Both the position numbers and the translations under genes were made by a program. Positions 28,961-41,116 of a DNA stretch of 64,000 nt are shown here, piece by piece. The stretch covers positions 1,054,001 through 1,118,000 of the forward strand of contig NZ_CP049272.1 of NCBI RefSeq assembly GCF_003048775.2, read 5' to 3'. The notes beneath the pieces are model-generated. The model did not search any database, was not told the origin of the DNA, and saw nothing but the letters and a program-made list of their open reading frames with translations. The stretch is from Campylobacter concisus (lineage in GTDB: Bacteria > Campylobacterota > Campylobacteria > Campylobacterales > Campylobacteraceae). Positions within the stretch are counted from its first letter, which is position 1. The number at the start of each line of letters is the position of its first letter.

Positions 28961-29184
28961 TTTACTTCCTTTTGCTCTTTTTGTTTTTTACGGAGATTTT
29001 TCACACTCTCGCCTGCGATGCCGTAGTTATTCGTATCGATCTCATCGATAATGACAACGGTATTTTGAGCACTTCTACCTAAAATTTCACTTATTAGCTT
29101 TGTAACTCCACTTATCATCTTCTCTTTTTGCTCAACACTTGGGCTATCGCCCTCTTTTGTCACACAAATTTTCACAAATGGCAT
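28954..29184 (-). CDS. 4-oxalocrotonate tautomerase family protein
   Basis: A 76-residue protein with the catalytic Pro directly after the initiator Met (MPFVKICVTKEG). The rest follows the beta-alpha-beta tautomerase fold, with VTKLISEILGRSAQNTVVIIDEI. The lysine-rich tail (NLRKKQKEQKE) extends beyond the standard 60-62 residues. The physiological substrate is unknown. The gene starts the tautomerase-lipoprotein-lipoprotein-ComF series. Confidence 0.88.
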   Translation of the reverse strand: MPFVKICVTKEGDSPSVEQKEKMISGVTKLISEILGRSAQNTVVIIDEIDTNNYGIAGESVKNLRKKQKEQKEVKC

Positions 29185-29250
29185 AGCGCTCCTTTTTTGT
29201 AAATTTAGTATTTAAACCTATCAAAACAACACAAGACAAGTCATAATGTC

Positions 29251-29357
29251 GTGAGATGATTTTGGATGTTGCGCATAAATTTTCGATCAAGATAGGACAA
29301 ATAGTCCATCGAAGAGAGAAAATTTAAAGCTCATTCAAAGGCGCTCACGGCACGCCG
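29251..29357 (-). repeat. Imperfect dispersed intergenic element, copy B (3' of lepA)
   Basis: Matches the stretch next to truD. The 20-base block at 29251-29270 agrees at 16 of 20 positions. The hairpin core is flanked by AAATTT (29277-29282, 29320-29325) with tip GGAC-N5-GTCC (29295-29307), and here TTCGAT/ATCGAA adds further pairing. GCGCTCAC follows at 29341-29348. It ends at the lepA stop codon, the same relation that copy A has to truD. Confidence 0.55.
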
Positions 29358-31148
29358 CTAGTCTATTTTTAAGACTGATAAGAATGCCTCTTGCGGCAAA
29401 TTCACCTTACCTATCGCCTTCATCCGTTTCTTACCCTCTTTTTGCTTCTCAAGCAACTTCCTCTTACGAGTGATGTCGCCGCCGTAGCACTTGGCTGTTA
29501 CGTTTTTACCCATTGATTTCACTGTCTCACGAGCGATTATTTTATTGCCGATGCTAGCTTGTATTGCCACTTCAAAGAGCTGACGAGGCACGATCTCTTT
29601 CATCGCCTTTACAAAGTCCCTACCCTTTGTCTGCGCCTTGCTCTCAGGCACGATGATAGAGAGTGCATCGACCGTCTCGCCAGCCACTTTTACATCAAGC
29701 TTTACTAGATCGCCTACGCGGTAGTCGCTAGGCTCATAATCAAAGCTCGCGTAGCCTTTAGTGCTTGATTTTAGCTTGTCATAAAAGTCCATCACGATCT
29801 CGTTCATCGGTATGTCGTACTCTAGCAGCACGCGGTCAGTCGTGATGTAGTCCATCTTTGTTTGTATGCCACGGCGGTTGTTTAAAAGCGTGATGATGTT
29901 GCCCAAAAACTCACTTGGTGTGATGATAGTCGCTTTCACATATGGCTCAAGGATCGAGTCTATTTTATTTACTGGTGGCAGCTGGCTTGGGTTTTGTATC
30001 TTTAAATTTAGCCCATCAGTTTGGATGACTTCGTATGTCACGGTCGGCGCTGTGGCGATGAGATCAAGGTCAAATTCACGCTCCAGCCTCTCTTTAACTA
30101 CCTCCATATGAAGAAGACCTAAAAAGCCAACCCTAAAGCCAAATCCAAGTGCGACCGAGGTCTCTGGCTCGTAACTTATCGAGCTGTCATTTAGCTTTAG
30201 CTTATCAAGTGCGTCACGCAAATCTTCAAATTTATCAGTTTCGATCGGATAAAGTCCCGCAAAAACAAATGGCTTAGCCCTCTCAAAGCCACCTACTGGC
30301 TCTTTTAATGGATTTCTAGCCTGTGTAATCGTATCGCCCACCTGGACGTCACTAACATTTTTAAGTCCGAGTACAACGATGCCTACTTCGCCAGCAGAAA
30401 GACTCTTTGTCTTGATCGGTGCTATAGGATTTGGATACATGAGGTCAAGCACGATGTGTTTTTTACCTGTGCCCATAACCAAAATTTCATCATTTTTTGA
30501 AATTTCACCATCATAAACACGCACAAGTGCAAGCGCGCCAAGGTAGTTGTCAAACCAGCTATCATAAATTAGTGCCTTTGCAGGCTTATTTGCATCACCA
30601 TTTGGCGCAGGAATTCTTGTGATAATCGCTTCAAGCAGCTCTTTTATGCCGATGCCGCTTTTTGCGCTCACCTCAATCGCTCCAGAGCAGTCAAGTCCAA
30701 TAATATGCTCGATCTCATCCTTTACTCTAGCAGGATCAGCCGCAGGTAGGTCGATCTTATTGATGACTGGGATGATCTCTAGGTTATTTTCAAGTGCGAT
30801 ATAGACGTTTGCGATGGTTTGTGCCTCTACGCCTTGACTAGCGTCCACTACTAGTAGTGCGCCCTCACAACTGGCTAAAGAGCGGCTCACTTCGTAGCTA
30901 AAATCGACGTGGCCCGGAGTGTCTATCAAATTTAGAACAAAATTTTCACCGTTTAGTGCGTAGTTTAGGCGAACAGATTGGGCTTTTATCGTGATGCCAC
31001 GCTCTTTTTCGATATCCATCGTATCCATGATCTGGCTGCTCATCTCACGGTCACTGACGGCGCCACACTCCTGTATGAGGCGGTCAGCAAGCGTGCTTTT
31101 GCCGTGGTCGATATGAGCGATGATGCTAAAATTTCTGATGTTTTTCAT
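29358..31148 (-). CDS. lepA: Elongation factor 4 (LepA)
   Basis: A 596-residue translational GTPase of normal family length. The G1 motif is [11 protein letters not shown]2 [10 protein letters not shown]3 DTPGHVDF and G4 NKIDLP. The LepA-specific C-terminal domain is complete, ending in [37 protein letters not shown] sequence (in pieces). It acts on stalled ribosomes. The gene stands alone, with 118 bases before the next minus-strand gene upstream. Confidence 0.97.
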   Translation of the reverse strand: MKNIRNFSIIAHIDHGKSTLADRLIQECGAVSDREMSSQIMDTMDIEKERGITIKAQSVRLNYALNGENFVLNLIDTPGHVDFSYEVSRSLASCEGALLVVDASQGVEAQTIANVYIALENNLEIIPVINKIDLPAADPARVKDEIEHIIGLDCSGAIEVSAKSGIGIKELLEAIITRIPAPNGDANKPAKALIYDSWFDNYLGALALVRVYDGEISKNDEILVMGTGKKHIVLDLMYPNPIAPIKTKSLSAGEVGIVVLGLKNVSDVQVGDTITQARNPLKEPVGGFERAKPFVFAGLYPIETDKFEDLRDALDKLKLNDSSISYEPETSVALGFGFRVGFLGLLHMEVVKERLEREFDLDLIATAPTVTYEVIQTDGLNLKIQNPSQLPPVNKIDSILEPYVKATIITPSEFLGNIITLLNNRRGIQTKMDYITTDRVLLEYDIPMNEIVMDFYDKLKSSTKGYASFDYEPSDYRVGDLVKLDVKVAGETVDALSIIVPESKAQTKGRDFVKAMKEIVPRQLFEVAIQASIGNKIIARETVKSMGKNVTAKCYGGDITRKRKLLEKQKEGKKRMKAIGKVNLPQEAFLSVLKID

Positions 31149-31266
31149 ATAAGCTTTACTTTTTACTAAATTTTGGGCTTTATTTTGCCTAAAGTTGATT
31201 TAAATGCCAATAAATATATTTTTATCATAAGCCCGTCACTAGAGCTTGGCTCTATTCTTAAAAATC

Positions 31267-32190
31267 TTAATGACAATGTCCAAAGTGCTCATGTCCTTCA
31301 TCGTCATTTAACTCGCAGATGAGACCAGCTTTGTGCCCAAGGCTCTCGCTCTCAAACTGAAGCGTGACATGGCCGATGCCTGCATGAGAAAGCTCGTGCT
31401 CGATCTGCTTTATCATCTTTGAAATTTCAGCCACGCTTAGCGCATCATCCACCACCACGTGGGCTATGAGCGCATTTGTGCCAGCATTTATCGCCCAAAT
31501 ATGCAGGTCATGCACGATTTTAACGCCATCTACGCCTTTTATAACGCCTAAAATTTCATCCGTATCAAGCTTAAGCGGCACGGCTTCGATCAGGATATTA
31601 AAGCTATCTTTTAGCAAGCTAGCGCCACTTTTTATGATCAGCATCGAGACAAAAATACTTGCGATGCTATCGGCCTGCGTGAAGTTAAATTTCATCACAA
31701 GAAGCGCTGCAACGATGGCGCCAACTGAGCCAAGCGTATCACCAAGCACATGCAGATAAGCACCTTTCATGTTTAAATTTTCTTTTGTATCAGCGCTTTT
31801 ATGCATATAAATAGCTACGACTAAATTTACCACAAGCCCCAAAATACTAACAAAAAGCATCGTTTCAGCCTCTATCTCTGGCTCACTAAAAAGCCTAATG
31901 ATAGCTTCGACTATGACAAAGATAGCCAGCGCGATAAGAGCGATAGCATTTATGAAAGCAGCGATGATCTCGACCCTTTTGTAGCCAAAGGTCTTTTGTA
32001 AATTTGCCCTTTTTTCTGCGATCTTAAAAGCTACCAGCGACAAAAAGAGAGCCGCAGCGTCTGAGAGCATGTGAAATGAGTCGCTAATGAGCGCAAGCGA
32101 GTTTGAAACAAAGCCAAAAACGGCCTCAACTATCATAAACGTGAAAATTAGAAAAAATGAATTTCTAAGAACGCTCTTGTTGTGCATCAT
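31267..32190 (-). CDS. Cation diffusion facilitator (CzcD/ZitB-type efflux)
   Basis: A 307-residue inner-membrane proton-coupled exporter of divalent cations, most likely zinc. Six membrane helices are followed by a cytoplasmic metal-binding domain. The transport site motif SDSFHMLSDAAAL is in helix 2, and HVLGDTLGSVG gives the matching site in helix 5. The C-terminus is His-rich (EGHEHFGHCH). I place the start at the ATGATG at 32190, which has AAGAAGGAT upstream, not at the in-frame codon at 32211. It overlaps the upstream ABC-domain gene by 26 bases. Confidence 0.9.
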   Translation of the reverse strand: MMHNKSVLRNSFFLIFTFMIVEAVFGFVSNSLALISDSFHMLSDAAALFLSLVAFKIAEKRANLQKTFGYKRVEIIAAFINAIALIALAIFVIVEAIIRLFSEPEIEAETMLFVSILGLVVNLVVAIYMHKSADTKENLNMKGAYLHVLGDTLGSVGAIVAALLVMKFNFTQADSIASIFVSMLIIKSGASLLKDSFNILIEAVPLKLDTDEILGVIKGVDGVKIVHDLHIWAINAGTNALIAHVVVDDALSVAEISKMIKQIEHELSHAGIGHVTLQFESESLGHKAGLICELNDDEGHEHFGHCH

Positions 32191-33049
32191 TATCCTTCTT
32201 TTGGGCGTCAATCCTCTTGCCTATATCTTTTAAATTTGAAAATTCCTCGATGAGCTTTGGCGAGTCGTCAAGACTGATGACGAAATTCCATATATAGGTC
32301 ATCACAGAGTAGATGTGGCCGGCATTTGTCTGCTGCGAGCTTAGCACTATTATCGCCACCAAAAAGAGCAGCGAAGCACTAATGCCGATGATAAAATAGC
32401 TCATCGCCTCCCTGTTTGAGATCGCTATACGAAATTTAGAAACGACGTCGTAGTGCCTATTTAGCGTGCTTTTGTTAAAAACACCTATCACCTTTGCCTC
32501 TTTTTCTAGGCGGTCATTTAAGCGAAGATAAAGGTCGTCATTTTTCTTGATATATCTTGGTAAAAATATAAGAAAAACGATCATCACGACAAAGCACGCC
32601 ACAGCGACCTTTGACTCGACAAAAATGAGCATAAACGCTGAGCCGATGATCGAAATAACCGATGTAAAAAACATAGGAAAATGCGTCTCAAAGAAATTTA
32701 CAAACTCTCGCGAGAGCGCTACTCTAGCGATGATGGCGGAGTCGTCTTTGGCATTTTGTTTTTCATTCATGATGACATTTACAGCAAGCTTTGCGTAGAT
32801 ATTTGCAAAAACTTGCGTATCCACGCGGCGCCTAATGGCTCCTACAAGCCACGCTATGAGCACAAAAAGTGCGTAAATGAGGGCATTTAACGTATTTCCT
32901 TGCATGATTGCGTTTATCGCAAAGCCCGCAAATATCGGATAAGCAAGAAAAAGTCCGTTCTCTGCTAACACCAAAGCAAAGGTCAAAATGAGATTTTTAT
33001 TGTGATCGGTCGCTATGCTCTTTAGCGTTTTAAAGGCATTATTTTGCAA
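32165..33049 (-). CDS. ABC transporter six-helix membrane domain without an ATPase domain
   Basis: A 294-residue protein with the layout of a type-IV ABC exporter membrane domain: six hydrophobic segments with long intracellular loops (RVALSREFVNFFETHFP, DDLYLRLNDRLEKEAKVIGVFNKSTL). It ends about where the nucleotide-binding domain should start, with FSNLKDIGKRIDAQ as in the usual linker. No Walker or LSGGQ motif exists here or in neighbours. It overlaps the cation exporter gene, suggesting a joint function. It might be a relic or a stand-alone membrane protein. Confidence 0.78.
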   Translation of the reverse strand: MQNNAFKTLKSIATDHNKNLILTFALVLAENGLFLAYPIFAGFAINAIMQGNTLNALIYALFVLIAWLVGAIRRRVDTQVFANIYAKLAVNVIMNEKQNAKDDSAIIARVALSREFVNFFETHFPMFFTSVISIIGSAFMLIFVESKVAVACFVVMIVFLIFLPRYIKKNDDLYLRLNDRLEKEAKVIGVFNKSTLNRHYDVVSKFRIAISNREAMSYFIIGISASLLFLVAIIVLSSQQTNAGHIYSVMTYIWNFVISLDDSPKLIEEFSNLKDIGKRIDAQKKDNDAQQERS

Positions 33050-33119
33050 ATTTTAACTCCAAGTTATCATAAATCTTTCGTAAATTTTAGCCTAAATTTG
33101 CAAATTTTGATAAATTTTT

Positions 33120-33142
33120 GTTGTAACTCTTGACATTACAAC
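33120..33142. promoter_or_regulatory. Operator 1 of the cupin operon: GTTGTAA-N9-TTACAAC
   Basis: A perfect 7-bp inverted repeat with a nine-base spacer that covers the -35 hexamer of the cupin promoter. An identical palindrome lies 49 bases downstream. Occupation would block RNA polymerase, so a repressor is expected; the Rrf2-family gene of the same cassette is the obvious candidate. Confidence 0.72.
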
Positions 33143-33158
33143 TAAAAAATATTATACT
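33130..33158 (+). promoter_or_regulatory. Sigma70 promoter TTGACA-N17-TATACT for the cupin operon
   Basis: A perfect -35 hexamer, ideal 17-base spacing and near-consensus -10. Campylobacter promoters usually lack a recognisable -35, so this is unusually strong-looking. Transcription would begin near 33165, about 48 bases before the cupin ATG. Confidence 0.75.
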
Positions 33159-33168
33159 TCGCTCATCA

Positions 33169-33191
33169 GTTGTAAATAAAAAGATTACAAC
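33169..33191. promoter_or_regulatory. Operator 2 of the cupin operon: GTTGTAA-N9-TTACAAC
   Basis: Same arms and same spacer length as operator 1, placed just downstream of the predicted transcription start and ending 21 bases before the ATG. Two sites 49 bp apart (centre to centre) fit two dimers on similar faces of the helix or a roadblock arrangement. Confidence 0.72.
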
Positions 33192-33212
33192 AATAAAAAA
33201 AAGGAAAACAAA

Positions 33213-33587
33213 ATGAAAAATTTTCAGGTTGCAAAGATCGCAAACGAGCCAAGAGTCGAGCTAAAAGAAGCTTTAAATTTAAGTGGCTGTGAGGTATCTA
33301 TAAACGAGCTTCCAGCCAATGTGAGCGTGCCATTTGTCCATGCACATAAGCAAAACGAGGAGCTTTACATCATCCTAGAGGGTGAGGGTGAGCTTTTCAT
33401 CGACGGTGAGGTGCTAAAAGTAAGCAAAGGAGATGCGGTGCGCATAGATCCAGATGGCAAAAGGTGCTTTAAAGCTGGCAAAAACGGCATCAAAATGATC
33501 TGCATCCAGACAAAACGCGGTAGCCTAGAGCAATACACAATGAGTGACGGCGTGATAGTTGATGACGTAAAGCCAAGTTGGCTGTAA
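33213..33587 (+). CDS. Cupin-domain protein
   Basis: A 124-residue single-domain cupin. Motif 1 reads PFVHAHKQNEELYIILEGEGELFIDG with two His and a Glu as metal ligands; motif 2 (GDAVRIDPDGKRCFKAG) lacks the usual second-motif His. The strong AAAAGGAAAACAAA ribosome site precedes the ATG. It is the first gene of a two-gene operon with an NAD(P)-binding protein. Function is unknown; small cupins in similar settings are linked to redox or electrophile stress. Confidence 0.88.
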   Translation: MKNFQVAKIANEPRVELKEALNLSGCEVSINELPANVSVPFVHAHKQNEELYIILEGEGELFIDGEVLKVSKGDAVRIDPDGKRCFKAGKNGIKMICIQTKRGSLEQYTMSDGVIVDDVKPSWL

Positions 33588-33615
33588 ATTTAAAGACAAA
33601 TTTAAAGGAAAAACA

Positions 33616-34251
33616 ATAAAAATAGCAATCATCGGAGCAAACGGCAAAAGCGGTGTAAATTTAGTAAATGAGGCACTAAAACAAGGTTACGACGTCACAG
33701 CGATCGTTAGAAACAAAGAGTATAAAAACGAAGACGTTAAGGTTGTCTATAAAGATATTTTCGAGCTTACAAAGGCTGATCTAGCAGGCTTTGATGCTGT
33801 TATCAGTGCATTTGCAGCATGGAGTGAAGAAACCTTCCCACTTCACAAAAAAGTGGCCGCTCACCTTATAAATTTACTAGAAGGCGCTAGCACAAGGCTT
33901 ATCGTAGTTGGCGGCGCTGGTACGTTATTTGTTGATGACAAGGGCACAATGGTGATGGATACGCCAGACTTTCCGGCTGCATATATGGGTGTAGCAAAGG
34001 CGACAGCGGAGTCTTATTTTGAGCTAAAAGATAGGAGCGATTTGCTTTGGACATACGTAAGCCCAGCAGGCGACTATGACCCAAATGGTGCTCGTACTGG
34101 TAAATACGTGCTTGGTGGAGATAATCTCATCTTAAACTCAAAAAATGAGAGCTATATAAGCTATGCAGACCTTGCGCTTGCGATCATAGACGAGCTAAAA
34201 AACAAAAAATTTATACAAAAACGCTTCACAGCAGTTGGCGAGCGAGCATAA
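33616..34251 (+). CDS. NAD(P)H-binding atypical SDR, apparently with an AUA start
   Basis: An approximately 211-residue NmrA/YwnB-like protein. The N-terminus IAIIGANGKSGVNLVNEAL is the atypical-SDR dinucleotide loop, followed by VTAIVRN, AVISAFAAW, LIVVGGAGTL and a C-terminal SYADLALAIIDEL. The frame is open from a stop at 33592 to 34251, and the only codon at the proper place is ATA at 33616, preceded by AAAGGAAAAACA. No ATG, GTG or TTG exists before residue 80 (GTG at 33853), and starting there would remove the whole dinucleotide fold. Either a rare AUA start is used, or the start codon is mutated. Confidence 0.8.
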   Translation: MKIAIIGANGKSGVNLVNEALKQGYDVTAIVRNKEYKNEDVKVVYKDIFELTKADLAGFDAVISAFAAWSEETFPLHKKVAAHLINLLEGASTRLIVVGGAGTLFVDDKGTMVMDTPDFPAAYMGVAKATAESYFELKDRSDLLWTYVSPAGDYDPNGARTGKYVLGGDNLILNSKNESYISYADLALAIIDELKNKKFIQKRFTAVGERA

Positions 34252-34258
34252 AAATTAT

Positions 34259-34300
34259 AGATTTGACATAGCTGGCACAAAAAGTCGGCTTGTCAAATCT
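34259..34300. terminator. Hairpin after the cupin/NAD(P)-binding operon
   Basis: AGATTTGACA (34259-34268) pairs perfectly with TGTCAAATCT (34291-34300), with partial further pairing of AGC/GCT inside. There is no clear run of T after it, so it could act as a weak terminator, an attenuator or a binding site. Confidence 0.5.
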
Positions 34301-34337
34301 AAACTGAAAATAAACTGCTTTTAGTAAAAATTTAAAG

Positions 34338-34343
34338 TATAAT
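34338..34343 (+). promoter_or_regulatory. -10 element TATAAT before the Rrf2-family gene
   Basis: A consensus TATAAT 24 bases before the ATG, preceded by an AT-rich tract with no clear -35, the usual Campylobacter pattern. It suggests that the regulator has its own promoter. Confidence 0.5.
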
Positions 34344-34366
34344 CAGAAAAAATTTCAAGGACAGTT

Positions 34367-34783
34367 ATGCAAGTAGGGATCAAGTTTTCAACCGCGATCC
34401 ATGTAGTTTTAGCAGCTTGTTTTTTCAAAGGCGAGAAAGTCACGAGCGAATTTATAGCAGGTAGTATAAACACAAATCCTGTCATAGTTAGGCGTCTGCT
34501 TGGCACTCTAAAGGCTGCAGGACTCGTGAATATCGTAGCTGGAGTTGGTGGTGTGAGTCTTGCGAAAGAGCCAAAAGATATAACCCTCCTTCAAATTTTT
34601 AACGCAGTAAATAATAAAGAAAAACTTTTCAAGATCCACTCTGACTCACCTAAAGCCTGCCCGCTTGGTAGCAAGATCGAAGGTCTCTTAACCACCCCCC
34701 TCCTAAAAGCACAAGAAGCTTTAGAGGATAGTTTAAGAAGCATTACTTTACAAGATCTATTAGATGAACTTATTAATTTGTAA
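34367..34783 (+). CDS. Rrf2-family transcriptional regulator
   Basis: A 138-residue winged-helix regulator: KFSTAIHVVLAACFF, then SEFIAGSINTNPVIVRRLLGTLKAAGLV (recognition helix) and the wing AGVGGVSLAKEPKDITLLQIFNAV. The three-cysteine Fe-S cluster signature of IscR/NsrR is missing; only Cys18 and Cys98 (KACPLG) are present. A thiol-based sensor as in HypR/YwnA-type members is therefore likely. The genes upstream (cupin, YwnB-like protein) are the probable targets, through the paired operators near 33120-33191. Its own -10 is TATAAT at 34338. Confidence 0.88.
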   Translation: MQVGIKFSTAIHVVLAACFFKGEKVTSEFIAGSINTNPVIVRRLLGTLKAAGLVNIVAGVGGVSLAKEPKDITLLQIFNAVNNKEKLFKIHSDSPKACPLGSKIEGLLTTPLLKAQEALEDSLRSITLQDLLDELINL

Positions 34784-34859
34784 ACTTAAAAAGTAAGCAG
34801 ATTAAGTTATAAGATTTAAAAAGTAGGCTGATATATAAAAAATCAATCTATTTTATTTA

Positions 34860-34890
34860 TTAGGAACGCTATGCGCTCCTAACTATTTTT
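34860..34890 (+). terminator. Rho-independent terminator after the Rrf2-family gene
   Basis: TTAGGAACGC-TAT-GCGCTCCTAA forms a stem with one mismatch, and CTATTTTT follows. It lies 76 bases after the stop codon. Confidence 0.65.
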
Positions 34891-34932
34891 ATGTATCTTT
34901 ATGTAGGAATTTTTATAAATTTCTAGATTTTA

Positions 34933-35376
34933 TTACTCTTTGCTTTTCTCTTTTTTAGCTTTACTCTTTTGTGCTTTATCTTTTAGCTTTTCTTTCTTAT
35001 CTTTTATCTCTTTTATACTATCGTCTTTAACACTATCTTTTTTCTCTTTTACTTCATCACTCTTTTTACTTGCTTTTTCTTTTATCTCATCTTTTTTAGA
35101 TTTTATTTTTGATTTTGTGTCATCTATCTTTGTAGTGCCTGATACTGATATATCTGATTTTAAATTTTCAAATGTCTTGTCGCCTATACCATTTACATTT
35201 TTTATGTCTTCTATTGAGTTAAATTTATTCGCTTTTCTATACTCTATTATTGCATCTGCCTTTGAAGATCCTATACCATCTAAACTCATTAACTCTTCTT
35301 TTGTGGCGGTGTTTAAATTTATGGCTGCTAGTAATGTAGAAGCTGCTGCTAATAGTGAGAATATAATCTTTTTCAT
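34933..35376 (-). CDS. ComEA-like helix-hairpin-helix protein with lysine-rich tail
   Basis: A 147-residue exported protein. A signal peptide (KKIIFSLLAAASTLLAA) precedes two HhH motifs, INLNTATKEELMSLDGIGSSKA and FNSIEDIKNVNGIGDKTF, the ComEA DNA-binding pattern. About 70 residues of Lys/Glu/Asp-rich, probably coiled or disordered tail follow, which standard ComEA lacks. I start at the ATG at 35376 because AAAGGAC lies upstream and it opens the signal peptide. Periplasmic DNA uptake is the likely role; the tail may aid DNA or envelope contact. Confidence 0.85.
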   Translation of the reverse strand: MKKIIFSLLAAASTLLAAINLNTATKEELMSLDGIGSSKADAIIEYRKANKFNSIEDIKNVNGIGDKTFENLKSDISVSGTTKIDDTKSKIKSKKDEIKEKASKKSDEVKEKKDSVKDDSIKEIKDKKEKLKDKAQKSKAKKEKSKE

Positions 35377-35600
35377 TTTTGTCCTTTTTGGGTAAATTTG
35401 GGTTTGGAGTCTATCATATTTGGTGTTTTTAGTCAATACTCGCATAAAAGAGCATAAGCTAAAAGATATTTATAAACATAGAGATAAAAAGTCTGATTAT
35501 TTAAAAAATAAATAAATATAAGATTTGATATTTTGTTATAAATTAAGAAATAATATTTTAAAAGATAATTGTTTAGACAAAGAAGATTAAAAATTAACAA

Positions 35601-35720
35601 AGCCCGCAACGACCTACTTTTCCAACATCCCAGTAAGGGAGAGTATCATCAGCCAGGACGAGCTTAGCTTCTTGGTTCGAGATGGAGCAAGGCGTTTCCT
35701 CGTCTGTATAGTCACGGGCA
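35601..35720 (-). rRNA. rrf: 5S ribosomal RNA
   Basis: On the minus strand GCCCGTGAC at the 5' end pairs with GCGGGCT at the 3' end. The conserved CTCCATCTCGAACC-type loop and the helix around GATGATACTCTCCC are present. About 120 nt long, last gene of the rRNA operon. Confidence 0.93.
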
Positions 35721-35764
35721 GTGTTAAATAAAAGATATATTAGATAAATCTCTTATTTAACACT
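35720..35764 (-). repeat. Long hairpin in the 23S-5S spacer
   Basis: AGTGTTAAATAA (35720-35731) and TTATTTAACACT (35753-35764) are perfectly complementary 12-base arms with a 21-base loop. It touches the 5' end of 5S rRNA, so it most likely guides endonucleolytic processing of the precursor. Confidence 0.6.
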
Positions 35765-35830
35765 ACTTGATAAAGTTAAAAGTCATAAACAAAGTTTTGC
35801 AAAAACATATCTTATTAAGTTTTTATCCTT

Positions 35831-38797
<2,967 letters not shown>

Positions 38798-39082
38798 AAA
38801 GATAACTTTATGTTACTAAATTTAAATCCCAGCTCTCAAGACGGAAAGCATTGACTACTATTTAGATAAGTTTTAAATCCTAAATAGATTGTGATGTCAA
38901 ACTTTTGCATTAAATGCAAAGAGAATAGAAATTTAAATCTTTAACAAGTCCTGTAAAATTGTTTTTAAAACTTGCTTGTGACTATTAACAATATTAATTA
39001 AAAGAACATTTAGACAAAAGTCTAATTAGAAAGTTTAATTTTTAAGCTCTCTAATTAGACTTAATATAGTTAAACTATTTTA

Positions 39083-39158
39083 TGGTGGAGAATAGCGGGA
39101 TCGAACCGCTGACCTCCTGCGTGCAAAGCAGGCGCTCTCCCAGCTGAGCTAATTCCCC
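39083..39158 (-). tRNA. tRNA-Ala (anticodon TGC)
   Basis: A 76-nt cloverleaf read on the minus strand: GGGGAAT acceptor, GCTCAGCTGGGAGAGC D-arm, anticodon stem-loop CTGCTTTGCACGCAG with TGC, T-arm with GGTTCGATCC, and an encoded CCA end. It lies in the 16S-23S spacer. Confidence 0.96.
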
Positions 39159-39170
39159 AATTAAATTCTC

Positions 39171-39247
39171 TGGTGGGCCTAACAAGACTTGAACTTGTGA
39201 CCTCACCCTTATCAGGGGTGCACTCTAACCAGCTGAGCTATAGGCCC
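39171..39247 (-). tRNA. tRNA-Ile (anticodon GAT)
   Basis: A 77-nt cloverleaf on the minus strand with acceptor GGGCCTA, anticodon loop CTGATAA and T-loop GTTCAAGTC, plus an encoded CCA. It is transcribed before tRNA-Ala in the spacer. Confidence 0.96.
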
Positions 39248-39340
39248 CTATAGGTCTATCAATCTTTCAAAACTAAACAAGGATGATTGAGAATATCTTT
39301 CTTATAGATATCTTGTGAGAGAATATCTATATGTACTCTA

Positions 39341-40850
<1,510 letters not shown>

Positions 40851-40942
40851 TTAATTACCTAGCAAAATTTATTTGATAGGATTTTATTATGAAGTTTTTA
40901 ATCAAAAAAACTTTTAGTTTTATTTATTAGTTTGTCTAATCT

Positions 40943-40954
40943 ATTATAATTATA
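40943..40954 (-). promoter_or_regulatory. Probable rRNA operon -10 region
   Basis: The palindrome TATAATTATA gives two overlapping TATAAT-like -10 elements on the minus strand, about 95 bases before 16S. No convincing -35 is seen at 17 bases, as is usual in this genus. Confidence 0.45.
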
Positions 40955-41026
40955 AAATAATAGACTGGCTCAATCGATCACTTGTTTAGATTTCAAAGAT
41001 TGACTAATAGTTTAACAATTGTAAAT

Positions 41027-41066
41027 TAAAAGAACTTTCTGCTCTGCGTTTTGCAAAACAGAAAGT
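41027..41066 (-). terminator. Rho-independent terminator of the DUF945 operon
   Basis: ACTTTCTG (41059-41066 on the minus strand) pairs with CAGAAAGT (41034-41041), with TTTTGCAAAA within the loop, and TCTTTTAATTT follows. It separates the DUF945-DedA-SYLF-rny operon from the rRNA promoter. Confidence 0.65.
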
Positions 41067-41116
41067 GAAGTATATAGAAGTGATGCTTAAATGCAGATAA
41101 AAATCAGGCTAATTTT

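Noticed and set aside
33853..34251. A 132-codon frame starting with GTG inside the SDR-like gene
   Set aside because: It would omit the conserved dinucleotide-binding N-terminus that is encoded in the same frame upstream, so it is a truncated reading of the larger gene.
34788..34846. Short direct repeat (two copies of about 20 bases around TTTAAAAAGTA)
   Set aside because: Imperfect, in AT-rich sequence, only two copies; not enough to call an element.
41075..41090. The stretch GAAGTGATGCTTA also occurs at the 23S 3' flank (near 35838), suggesting a duplicated rRNA end
   Set aside because: The match is only about 13 bases and the surroundings do not align, so chance or a minor relic cannot be told apart.
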